From: an uncultured Synechococcus sp.
Lineage (GTDB): Bacteria > Cyanobacteriota > Cyanobacteriia > PCC-6307 > Cyanobiaceae
NCBI GenBank assembly: GCA_913040905.1
Contig: CAJWIC010000040.1
Span: forward strand, 1-9,669
Direction of reading: 5' to 3'
Length of the DNA: 9,669 nt
This document shows, one piece after another, positions 1 through 5,951 of the stretch. The notes under the pieces are model-generated. The model did not search any database and was not told the DNA's origin. It saw only the letters and a program-made list of their open reading frames with translations. The stretch's first letter is position 1, and each line of letters begins with the position of its first letter. The translations under genes were made by a program, and so were the position numbers.

Positions 1-298
1 GACGGTGAACATCAGCAGCACAACACCGTTGCCCGTTGTGGTGCGCGACGAAGTGACTGTTGCCAACAAGCAAACGCTCACGATCAGAGGGCCGCTGACG
101 GTGAAGGTGCTGCAAGGAACGGTGCAGGTGAAGGGGGATGTGCAGGCCAGGGCTCAGGTGTCGTCAATCGATACCCCCGTCACCGTTGAGGGTGCGGTGT
201 CCGTGCAGGATCCGGTCAGCATCAACGGCAAGGTGACGGTGGACGGCAAGGTGGGCGCCAAGGTGAAGCCGACTCTTCTGCCGATGCCGATGAAGTAA
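1..298 (+). CDS. Val/Gly-rich beta-repeat protein, 5' end probably outside the window
   Basis: I do not recognise this family. The readable part is about 98 codons ending in TAA at 296-298. It is dominated by short alternating beta-type segments of the form hydrophobic-x-hydrophobic followed by Gly or Asp, for example VTVEGAVSV, INGKVTVDGKV and LTVKVLQGTVQVKG. Such spacing suggests a repetitive beta-strand or beta-solenoid protein. There is almost no aromatic residue and no Cys. A GTG at position 5 could act as a start, but the frame is open to the window edge, the preceding codon gives another Thr that continues the pattern, and no ribosome binding site is visible, so a start further upstream is likelier. 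The C-terminus is short and Pro/Met/Lys-rich (LLPMPMK). The gene converges on the Rieske oxygenase gene with a 16-bp gap. Function unknown. Confidence 0.55.
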   Translation, partial: TVNISSTTPLPVVVRDEVTVANKQTLTIRGPLTVKVLQGTVQVKGDVQARAQVSSIDTPVTVEGAVSVQDPVSINGKVTVDGKVGAKVKPTLLPMPMK

Positions 299-314
299 GG
301 CCCCAGGCAATGGT

Positions 315-1649
315 TCAGCTCCTCCGGTTCCGTGGTGCCTGGCCATCACCGGCCAGCAGTCCTCGTTCCCAACGCCTGGCCTGCCTCAAGCCAAGAGCTC
401 CGCTGCCACTGAGGATCAGGCCGAGGCTGATGAGCCTCCAGCCTGCGTTGATGCCGATCAGAATGGCTCCTGCCCATAGCAACCCCCAGCCGATCGGTTG
501 CGCCCGACGGATCCAGATCAACGCTCTGGAGCAGCTGCGGCAGTGGATGGTGTGGGAGTGGTAGCGGTCCATCAACGCCGATGTCGGCTGACGGTCCGGC
601 AGCGGCTGACCGGCAAACGGTTCCCCCCCGTTGTTGTTGATCCAGCGATGCAGCGCTGCCACGTAGACATCAGCAGCCGTGGGCAGGAAGAAGGCCCGTT
701 CGGCTGCAGCACTGCCACCGGCTGTTTCCAGGGTGCGTTCCTGCCAATGCAGGAAGACCTGATCGTCCTCCAGCACCTTGTGGTTACCGATGTGCTGGAG
801 CCAGCGGGGCCTCAGGCCAATCAGCAGCCTCGGCAGGGCGGTCTGGAACTGGAACGGAAAGCGTGCAAACAGGCGGCATTCACCGCGACGGATCGGCACG
901 GCATAGACCACCGTGAGGATGCGTCCGAACCCCTTCGCCGTGAGGTCGTGCCACATCAGCTGAGGTGCGAGAAAGGTTGTGGACTGGGCGCCGAGCCTGC
1001 CTCGCCGCGGCCCCTCCTCCCAGAAGGCCTTGAAGCCGCTGGCGTCTTCCTCCGTGATCGTGGCTTCCACCGGTGCTGCGTTCTCCCGTTTTCCAACGGT
1101 TTTGTGGTGGGTGAACGGCACATGGCTCACATCCAGCACGTTCTCCAGCAGGGTGATGGCGTCCATGGGCAGGTCGCGAAAGGTGTCCTGCACCGTCCAG
1201 CTTTCGGGGTTCTCCTCCAGTGCCGGCACCAGCGGCAGCTGCTCTGGATCGGCGCTGTCTCGGGAGCCCATCCACACAAACAGCAACCCTTGGCCGGTCG
1301 CGGTCGGCAGGCTGGCGCAGCGGGATTGCCGACTGTCCGGTTGGGTGTTCTCAAGGGCCTGGGGGATCTGCCGGCACTGGCCGTCACCGTCAAAACTCCA
1401 GCCGTGGTAGGGGCATTCGAGCTGCCCTGCGTCGTTGATGCGACCCTCGCTCAGGGGGACGAGCCGATGGGGACAGACGTCGGGAAAGACGCGCCAGCAA
1501 TCGCCCATGCGGTCCCACCAGATGACCAGATCGCGCTCCAGCAGGGTGAAGCGATTGGGGCGCTGCGGGTCCAGATCCTGCAGATAGCTGACCGGCCACC
1601 ATTGCTCGGTCCAGGTGGGATGCATCGGTCGGCTGAGCAATGGGGCCAT
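315..1649 (-). CDS. Rieske [2Fe-2S] oxygenase of the PaO/Tic55/CAO family
   Basis: A 444-residue non-haem iron oxygenase. The Rieske cluster motifs are Cys59-Pro-His61 and Cys79-Pro-Tyr-His82. The mononuclear iron site is visible as ENVLDVSHVPFTHH (residues 169-182), with Asp173, His176 and His181/182 as likely ligands. The C-terminal part has Cys370-x-x-Cys373 followed by two hydrophobic segments (about 386-402 and 404-422), the arrangement known from pheophorbide a oxygenase, Tic55 and Ptc52. It is therefore probably a thylakoid or inner membrane enzyme fed electrons by ferredoxin. The substrate cannot be read from sequence; in this family they are chlorophyll-type or other pigment-related molecules. 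The start is uncertain: ATG at 1649 is used here, and Met9 at 1625 would also keep the domain intact; neither has a clear ribosome binding site. It is divergent from stpA over about 32 bp, so the promoters must lie very close or overlap coding sequence. Confidence 0.9.
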   Translation of the reverse strand: MAPLLSRPMHPTWTEQWWPVSYLQDLDPQRPNRFTLLERDLVIWWDRMGDCWRVFPDVCPHRLVPLSEGRINDAGQLECPYHGWSFDGDGQCRQIPQALENTQPDSRQSRCASLPTATGQGLLFVWMGSRDSADPEQLPLVPALEENPESWTVQDTFRDLPMDAITLLENVLDVSHVPFTHHKTVGKRENAAPVEATITEEDASGFKAFWEEGPRRGRLGAQSTTFLAPQLMWHDLTAKGFGRILTVVYAVPIRRGECRLFARFPFQFQTALPRLLIGLRPRWLQHIGNHKVLEDDQVFLHWQERTLETAGGSAAAERAFFLPTAADVYVAALHRWINNNGGEPFAGQPLPDRQPTSALMDRYHSHTIHCRSCSRALIWIRRAQPIGWGLLWAGAILIGINAGWRLISLGLILSGSGALGLRQARRWERGLLAGDGQAPRNRRS

Positions 1650-1681
1650 GATCGCCAGGTTTGTTCATCGCCGCGTCCGTC

Positions 1682-2914
1682 ATGCCGCGCCTTGCACCGG
1701 ATCAGCTGCTCGAGGAACTCACGCCGGTCGATGACCTGCTGATCGTTCAGGACCTCGATGGTGTGTGCATGCAGCTGGTGAAGGATCCCCTCACCCGCCG
1801 CATGGATCGTGGCTATGTGCAAGCGGCGACGGCCCTGCGCGGGAACTTCGTGGTGCTGACCAATGGCGAGCATGAGGGACGGCGCGGCGTGAACCGACTG
1901 GTGGAAGCGGCCCTGGGGGATCAGGTCAAGCCGGAGCGGGAGGGTGTCTATCTACCGGGCTTGGCCGCCGGTGGCGTGCAGTTTCAGGATCGTTTCGGTC
2001 AGCTCAGTCACCCGGGGGTGAGTGAGGCGGAAATGGCGTTTCTGGCCGCGGCGCCGCAGCGGATGGAGCAGTTGCTGCTGGAGCGGTTGCCGGCTGAACT
2101 GCCGGAGGCTTCAGCGGAGCAGTTGAAGGCGCTGGCGCAGCAGGCTGTGCTCGACACCCAGGTATCGCCCACGATCAATCTCAACGGCATCTTCGCTCTG
2201 GTGCCAGGGGATGTACCCCGTCAGAGACGCCTTCAACAGATGCTGGCTGAGCTGATGGACCAGTTGCTGCGGGAGGCCGCCGCCGCGAGGCTGGACGGAT
2301 CGTTCTTTCTGCACGTGGCCCCCAACCTGGGGCGTGATGAGGAAGGGCGGGAACGGGCCAAGCCTGCTGCCGCCGGCGACGTCGGCACCACGGACATCCA
2401 GTTCATGCTGACGGGCTCGCTCAAGGAAGCGGGTCTGCTGGTGTTGATCAACCAGCACATCGCCCGCCGCCATGGGGATTTTCCCCTTGGAGAAGACTTC
2501 AACGTGCGCACGGCGCCGCGGGACCACGGGGCTCTGCTGCAGTTGGCCCGGGAACGGTTGCCGATGGAGCGATTGCCGCTTCTGGTGGGAGTGGGCGACA
2601 CGGTGACGTCCAACCCGGCTGCCGATGGTTCCGGCTGGTTGCGTGGTGGCAGTGATCGTGGTTTCCTCACCCTTCTGCAGGATCTCGGGCGCTGGAGCGG
2701 CCGTTCCAACCGTGTGGTGCTGGTCGACAGCAGCCATGGCGAGGTGGATCGTCCGAGCCTGGCCGATCGTCATCTGCGCGGCATCAGTGATCCGGAGGAT
2801 CCACTGACGTTGGATGTGCTGATGCCCGGTGGACCGGCGGAGTACGTCAACTGGTTCCAGGCCCTGGCGCAGCGGCGGCGGGCTGACGGTCGTACCACTC
2901 CTCTGACGGCTTGA
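1682..2914 (+). CDS. stpA: Glucosylglycerol 3-phosphate phosphatase
   Basis: A 410-residue cytoplasmic enzyme that removes phosphate from glucosylglycerol phosphate, the second step of synthesis of the compatible solute glucosylglycerol after GgpS. It resembles Synechocystis StpA as I remember it along its whole length (about 420 residues there). Visible blocks are IVQDLDGVC (21-29, with Asp24 and Asp26 as the HAD-type nucleophile/acid pair), VLTNGEH (58-64), YLPGLAAGGVQ, PNLGRDE, GTTD-QFML, GVGDTVTS (303-310, the acidic metal-binding motif) and RGGSDRGF. The ATG at 1682 was chosen; TTG at 1661 would add seven residues and has a weak AGG before it. No ggpS is in the window, so the two steps are not adjacent here. 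The last 68 bp overlap the 3' end of the opposing gene. Salt induction is expected for the family, but no regulatory site is evident in the very short upstream gap. Confidence 0.93.
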   Translation: MPRLAPDQLLEELTPVDDLLIVQDLDGVCMQLVKDPLTRRMDRGYVQAATALRGNFVVLTNGEHEGRRGVNRLVEAALGDQVKPEREGVYLPGLAAGGVQFQDRFGQLSHPGVSEAEMAFLAAAPQRMEQLLLERLPAELPEASAEQLKALAQQAVLDTQVSPTINLNGIFALVPGDVPRQRRLQQMLAELMDQLLREAAAARLDGSFFLHVAPNLGRDEEGRERAKPAAAGDVGTTDIQFMLTGSLKEAGLLVLINQHIARRHGDFPLGEDFNVRTAPRDHGALLQLARERLPMERLPLLVGVGDTVTSNPAADGSGWLRGGSDRGFLTLLQDLGRWSGRSNRVVLVDSSHGEVDRPSLADRHLRGISDPEDPLTLDVLMPGGPAEYVNWFQALAQRRRADGRTTPLTA

Positions 2915-3809
2915 TTTTCAGCAGGAACGGCATCTGGGTGATCGAGGGTTTGCCACCGCTCACCCAGACTGCGTGCTCGTGACTCCAGGGGCGTTTGCCG
3001 GGAATGATCAGACGTGATTTGGAGGCATGATCAGGCAGGAAGGACGCCAGGAACCCCTTGCTGCTGACGAAGCTTTTGAGATCACTGAACAGCACTCCAT
3101 CGGCGGTTTCCACCAGTTCAAGCTGACCATCCGGCCGGATTCCGTAGACGATCCGCACATCGGCGAGTCGCATCTCGCCGTACACGCCTCGATAAGACTC
3201 CGGCGCCTCCTCGGTGGTGTTGGTGAAGGCATGCAGTCCGCCGATGAACACCCGTAGACGTTGTTCCAGCTGTGATGTGAGCGGGCCGTAGCCGAACTCC
3301 AGTTCACCGGAATGGCTGATCCCGACCCAGGCCCGACCAGCGGCGGCGGCTCGATTGTCCGCGGGCCAGAGCCCATTGGCGAGCATCAGGTCACCATGAA
3401 GGCGCATGGCCAAGTCACCGTTGCCGCTGCCTCGGGCGAAGGTGGGCCCTGAGGTGAACAGCAGTGCCTCCTCATCGGCGTTGGCTTCCAACTCCCGGTT
3501 CCAGCCAGCGAAGAACTCGACCGTGGTCCAGCGGGGATCGACGACAACGCTGGTGAAGCCGATGCTGACGCGCGTGCCATCGGAGCGCAGCAGATCCAAC
3601 GTCTGATCCGGACGAAATCGCGTCAGCTGATCCCTGGCTGGAGGCGGCGGCAGCGGTTCGATCTGGGGAACCAGCCTGTTGATCGATTGCGGCCATGAAT
3701 GCTCTGCCTGATTGGCTGGATGCATCCACCATGCGATCCCCATCCCGAGCAAGCCGGAAACCAGGCTGAGAGCCAGTAGCGGCAGGGGACGCACAGGGCA
3801 CGATTGCAT
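2847..3809 (-). CDS. Unknown exported or membrane-anchored protein
   Basis: About 320 residues; family not recognised. Residues 9-29 from Met at 3809 form one hydrophobic segment preceded by an Arg (PVRPLPLLALSLVSGLLG...), which fits a signal peptide or N-terminal anchor. A Pro-rich linker follows (about 60-65) and the remainder looks like a soluble, mostly beta domain outside the membrane. Conserved-looking stretches include VSIGFTSVVVDPRWTTVEFF, LLFTSGPTFARGSGNGDL, LHGDLMLANGLWPADNR and VELADGVLFSDLK-like text. The pattern 'unexpected text, Gly-rich loop, then re-rendered WVGISHSGELEFGYG' loosely recalls secreted phosphodiester-glycosidase (NAGPA/DUF2233) proteins, but this is weak inference. 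The frame runs up to an ATG at 3920; I prefer 3809 because it puts the hydrophobic segment at the N-terminus and leaves the AT-rich stretch with a clear inverted repeat upstream as non-coding. The Ala/Pro-rich tail is encoded within the stpA overlap. Confidence 0.75.
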   Translation of the reverse strand: MQSCPVRPLPLLALSLVSGLLGMGIAWWMHPANQAEHSWPQSINRLVPQIEPLPPPPARDQLTRFRPDQTLDLLRSDGTRVSIGFTSVVVDPRWTTVEFFAGWNRELEANADEEALLFTSGPTFARGSGNGDLAMRLHGDLMLANGLWPADNRAAAAGRAWVGISHSGELEFGYGPLTSQLEQRLRVFIGGLHAFTNTTEEAPESYRGVYGEMRLADVRIVYGIRPDGQLELVETADGVLFSDLKSFVSSKGFLASFLPDHASKSRLIIPGKRPWSHEHAVWVSGGKPSITQMPFLLKIKPSEEWYDRQPAAAAPGPGTS

Positions 3810-3848
3810 CGCTTCAGTGTGAACCGGTTGCAGGGCTTCATCAACATC

Positions 3849-3871
3849 AATTTGACAAAAATAGTCAAATT
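3849..3871. promoter_or_regulatory. Perfect inverted repeat, candidate operator
   Basis: AATTTGAC and GTCAAATT are perfect 8-base arms separated by AAAAATA. The site lies 40-62 bp upstream of the preferred start at 3809 of the leftward gene, a usual place for an operator or promoter. Each arm contains a TTGAC core that resembles a -35 element on either strand. The AT-rich spacer makes a protein-binding dyad likelier than an RNA hairpin. The binding protein is unknown. If the leftward gene really starts at 3920 this would be coding sequence instead. Confidence 0.4.
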
Positions 3872-4008
3872 TCAGAGACAACCTCCCCTTGTGATTGCTG
3901 ATGGATGGGCACAAATGCACCTGCCAATCAATCCTTCAATCGCCCAGGAATGTGTTGTGCTTGATACGGATTATTCGCGATCAATCAATTCCTCAGATCC
4001 ACCTGTCC

Positions 4009-4032
4009 GATCCACGCTTTGAGCGTCGGATC
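4009..4032 (+). promoter_or_regulatory. Strong hairpin just upstream of arsS
   Basis: GATCCACGCT (4009-4018) can pair with AGCGTCGGATC (4022-4032) through ten base pairs with a single bulged C at 4027 and a three-base loop TTG. It ends 29 bases before the proposed TTG start of arsS, so it would lie in the arsS leader if transcription starts upstream. No run of T follows, so it is not a standard intrinsic terminator. It could be a leader structure or a DNA dyad. Confidence 0.4.
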
Positions 4033-4061
4033 TGAAATGATCGGATTTCCTGCGCGCGACG

Positions 4062-5009
4062 TTGCTGATCGCTTGTTCATTGCCGTTTCCCCCTCTCCAG
4101 CGCGGAACGCTCACCACCCTGCAGGTGAACCTCGGTTATCGCTGCAATCAGAGCTGCAGCCACTGCCACGTCAACGCCGGTCCCAGCAGAACCGAGATGA
4201 TGAGCGCGGAGCTGGTGGCGCTGATTCCTGCCGTGCTGGAGCGTCGGGCGATCCGCTGTCTGGACCTCACCGGTGGGGCACCGGAACTCCATTCCGACTT
4301 CCGTTCACTGGTTTGCAGCGCCCGGGATCAGGGGGTCTCGGTGATCGACCGCTGCAATCTCACGATCCTCACAGAGCCTGGACAGGAAACCCTGGCCCGG
4401 TTTCTGGCGGACCAGCGGGTTGGGGTGATCGCTTCCCTGCCCTGTTACAGCGCTACCAACGTCGACCAACAACGGGGCGATGGGGTGTTTGAACGAAGCC
4501 TCGAGGGGCTGCGGATGCTGAATGCCCTTGGGTACGGCAGCGGTGATCCGGAACGAACCCTGGATCTGGTGTTCAATCCGCAGGGTCCATCCCTTCCTCC
4601 ACCCCAGGCGCTGCTGGAGGCGGATTACAAACGCGAGCTCGGGGCCCTGGACATCCGCTTCGATCGCCTGCTCACCCTGGCCAACATGCCGATTCAGCGC
4701 TTTTCCCGTCAGTTGGAGCTGCAAGGTCGCCTGGCGGACTATCAGCGCTTGCTGGAGGAAGCGCACAACCCCGCCAATCTCGCGGCAGTGATGTGTCGCC
4801 AACTGCTCAGTGTCGACTGGCAGGGGCATCTGTATGACTGCGATTTCAACCAGCAACTGGGTCTGTCCGCCCAGGGCGGTGTCCGCCATCTGCGGGATCT
4901 GCTCGATCACACCCTGTCGATCGAGGGTGATCCGATCCGAACGGAGCCGCATTGCTTCGGTTGCACGGCCGGGGCTGGATCCAGCTGCGGTGGCGCACTT
5001 CAGGACTGA
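4062..5009 (+). CDS. arsS: Arsenosugar biosynthesis radical SAM protein ArsS
   Basis: A radical SAM enzyme that, in the known family (TIGR04167 type with C-terminal DUF3641), uses S-adenosylmethionine to attach a 5'-deoxyadenosyl group to methylated arsenic on the way to arsenosugars. Seen here: the cluster motif CNQSCSHC (Cys28, Cys32, Cys35), the GGAPE block, DRCNLTIL, ASLPCYSATNVDQQRG, LNALGYG, the TLANMPIQRF block, VMCRQLLSV and LYDCDFNQ, and a Cys-rich end HCFGCTAGAGSSCGG (Cys298, 301, 309). Length (315) is normal for the family. The start is unsettled: no ATG is in frame, stops lie at 4020 and 4038, and candidates are TTG 4062 and TTG 4080, neither with a good ribosome binding site. The usual partner arsM methyltransferase is not in the window. 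The 3' end overlaps the opposing SepF-like gene by 10 bp. Confidence 0.88.
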   Translation: MLIACSLPFPPLQRGTLTTLQVNLGYRCNQSCSHCHVNAGPSRTEMMSAELVALIPAVLERRAIRCLDLTGGAPELHSDFRSLVCSARDQGVSVIDRCNLTILTEPGQETLARFLADQRVGVIASLPCYSATNVDQQRGDGVFERSLEGLRMLNALGYGSGDPERTLDLVFNPQGPSLPPPQALLEADYKRELGALDIRFDRLLTLANMPIQRFSRQLELQGRLADYQRLLEEAHNPANLAAVMCRQLLSVDWQGHLYDCDFNQQLGLSAQGGVRHLRDLLDHTLSIEGDPIRTEPHCFGCTAGAGSSCGGALQD

Positions 5010-5284
5010 CCCGGCTTCAACGCTGAGATTCGGTTGATCGCGACGCCGGCGGGGGCCAGCAGCAGCACCCTCTCGCTGATGCGTTGCTGCTGGCCATCCA
5101 GGGCATGCACCCCTCCGGAGACCAGATCAGCGGCACGCTGTGCGAGCTCCGGAGTCAGACGACTCAGATTCAGCACCACCGTGCGTTGCTCCCGAACAGC
5201 CAGCACGGCCTCCAGGGCGTCGTTGAACTGCTCGGGCATCAGGACGACCACGTCATGCCATCCATCGGAGCGACTGTTCACCAT
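5000..5284 (-). CDS. Standalone SepF-like (DUF552) domain protein
   Basis: A 94-residue protein that is nearly all SepF core. The segments DVVVLMPEQFNDALEAVLAV, QRTVVLNLSRLTPELAQRAAD and LVSGGVHALDGQQQRISERVLLLAP match the SepF pattern, in which a two-layer domain polymerises and bridges FtsZ to the membrane. Full-length cyanobacterial SepF is about twice as long and starts with an amphipathic membrane helix and a linker; here only about ten polar residues (MVNSRSDGWH) precede the domain. The frame stays open upstream to about 5380 but has no ATG or GTG, and that stretch is shared with the opposing DUF3721 gene, so the short form is probably real. It is likely a paralogue of the main sepF elsewhere. 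No ribosome binding site is visible. Family confidence is good; a role in division is inference. Confidence 0.85.
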   Translation of the reverse strand: MVNSRSDGWHDVVVLMPEQFNDALEAVLAVREQRTVVLNLSRLTPELAQRAADLVSGGVHALDGQQQRISERVLLLAPAGVAINRISALKPGQS

Positions 5285-5318
5285 GGGGCCATGATGTGGG
5301 GCTGTTGCTGAACGGCTG

Positions 5319-5540
5319 ATGTCGCCTGCAGGAATGTTGCTCGCTCTGCTGAGCCTGGGGCTCTGGGGCGGGGTTGTGTCAGCTCATGAGCACGGCGGGC
5401 AACCGAAACAGGCCATGTTCAAGACGCGCGCTGAAGCGGAGGCTGCGGCTGCCGGTTTCGGCTGCAAGGGGGCCCATCCCATGGGTGAGATGTGGATGGT
5501 CTGTGAGAAGCATGGGCAGTCCGAGCCGCACGGAGACTGA
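5319..5540 (+). CDS. Small exported DUF3721 protein
   Basis: A 73-residue protein with an N-terminal hydrophobic signal sequence (about 6-21) and a likely cleavage after VVSA22, leaving a mature protein that begins HEHGG. Residues 36-65 form a DUF3721 domain: an Ala/Glu-rich helix (TRAEAEAAAAGFG), then GC49KGAH53PM55GEMWMVC62EKH65. The regularly spaced Cys, His and Met residues, plus the His-rich ends (HEH and SEPHGD), suggest metal or redox chemistry in the periplasm, but that is inference; the family has no established function that I know. ATG at 5319 is used; Met6 (5334) is an alternative with AGGA too close to serve. It is followed after three bases by a second DUF3721 gene, so the two form one unit. 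Divergent neighbour: the SepF-like gene, 34 bp away. Confidence 0.8.
   Translation: MSPAGMLLALLSLGLWGGVVSAHEHGGQPKQAMFKTRAEAEAAAAGFGCKGAHPMGEMWMVCEKHGQSEPHGD
5532..5536 (+). promoter_or_regulatory. Ribosome binding site inside the end of the upstream gene
   Basis: GGAGA lies seven bases before the ATG at 5544 and overlaps the last codons of the first DUF3721 gene. It is the clearest Shine-Dalgarno-like sequence in the window, supports ATG 5544 as the start, and with the 3-base gap suggests translational coupling of the pair. Confidence 0.6.
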
Positions 5541-5543
5541 GCC

Positions 5544-5942
5544 ATGGCAACGGAAGGAGGACATTGCGGCAGCAAACCGAAGCGGATTGCCATCGGGGTC
5601 GCACCGCTGGGCACCATTTCCATCGGTATCGTCCCGATGGGGGTGATCTGCATCGGAGTGGTGCCGATGGGGGTCGTCTCCATCGGCGTTGTGGCCATGG
5701 GGGTGTTCAACGCCGCCATTGTCGGCATGGGGCTGGTGGCGGTGGGGGTGAACACGATGGGGGTGATCACCGCCGGGCCGATGAGCATGGGGCTCATCCA
5801 GATCCGTTCCACCACCAACCCCCGCTATCTGGCCTATCCCAGCCGCGAGGAGGCGGAAGCCCAGTCGAAGGCTCTGGGATGTGAGGGGGTTCATCGCATG
5901 GGTGATCACTACTGGATGCCCTGCAATGAACATCCCCAGTAG
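5544..5942 (+). CDS. Decapeptide-repeat protein with C-terminal DUF3721 domain
   Basis: A 132-residue two-part protein. Residues 17-86 are seven uninterrupted decapeptides of consensus IGVVxMGVVx, such as IGVVPMGVVS and IGVVAMGVFN; Gly recurs every five residues (18, 23, 28 and so on to 83, with only Ala58 breaking the series). Five-residue periodicity recalls pentapeptide-repeat beta-helices, but Gly sits where those have other residues, and the hydrophobicity would also allow membrane association. Residues 100-130 are a DUF3721 domain with GC113EGVH117RM119GDHYWMPC127NEH130, equivalent to the domain of the gene just upstream with one inserted residue. There is no signal peptide; the N-terminus is polar and has Cys8. 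The pair is probably co-expressed. It converges on the Fur-family gene with a 9-bp gap. Function unknown. Confidence 0.8.
   Translation: MATEGGHCGSKPKRIAIGVAPLGTISIGIVPMGVICIGVVPMGVVSIGVVAMGVFNAAIVGMGLVAVGVNTMGVITAGPMSMGLIQIRSTTNPRYLAYPSREEAEAQSKALGCEGVHRMGDHYWMPCNEHPQ
5592..5801 (+). repeat. Seven tandem 30-bp units coding for decapeptides
   Basis: This 210-bp stretch is built of seven 30-base units in frame. The first four are the most alike at DNA level (recurring GATGGGGGT and CATCGG blocks), whereas the last three have diverged mainly at the first and third to fifth residues of the decapeptide. This fits growth by tandem duplication followed by drift under selection for Gly and hydrophobic positions. 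Confidence 0.75.
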
Positions 5943-5951
5943 GCGGTCGCT

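Larger units (their letters stand above)
3810..4061. other. Intergenic spacer between divergent genes
   Basis: This 252-bp spacer separates the leftward unknown exported-protein gene from rightward arsS and is visibly richer in A+T than its surroundings. It must hold both promoters. It contains two clear inverted repeats, listed separately. I found no convincing complete -35/-10 pair: a TTGACA lies at 3852-3857 on the + strand with no good -10 at 16-18 bp, and a TTGATA at 3961-3966 has only a poor -10 candidate. Confidence 0.6.

Noticed and set aside
303..356. Inverted repeats CCAGGCA/TGCCTGG and CTGGCC/GGCCAG near the convergent gene ends, as a shared terminator
   Set aside because: The second dyad lies within coding sequence, the first has a 26-base loop, and neither is followed by a T run; not strong enough to call a terminator.
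498..1742. Long open frame (414 codons) on the + strand opposite the Rieske oxygenase gene
   Set aside because: It is antisense to a gene with clear Rieske and iron-site motifs; its own translation has no recognisable domain and it runs through the stpA start region. High GC explains the open frame.
2111..2773. 220-codon minus-strand frame inside stpA
   Set aside because: Antisense shadow of a strongly conserved enzyme, with no domain-like pattern.
4019..4492. 157-codon frame overlapping the arsS start, considered as evidence of a frameshift
   Set aside because: The arsS frame alone contains the complete cluster motif and everything after it; the other frame has no family resemblance.
5379..5933. 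184-codon minus-strand frame opposite the DUF3721 pair, rich in His/Pro/Asp repeats
   Set aside because: The repeats are the reverse reading of the decapeptide-coding repeats; the + strand has signal peptide, start, ribosome binding site and two DUF3721 domains.
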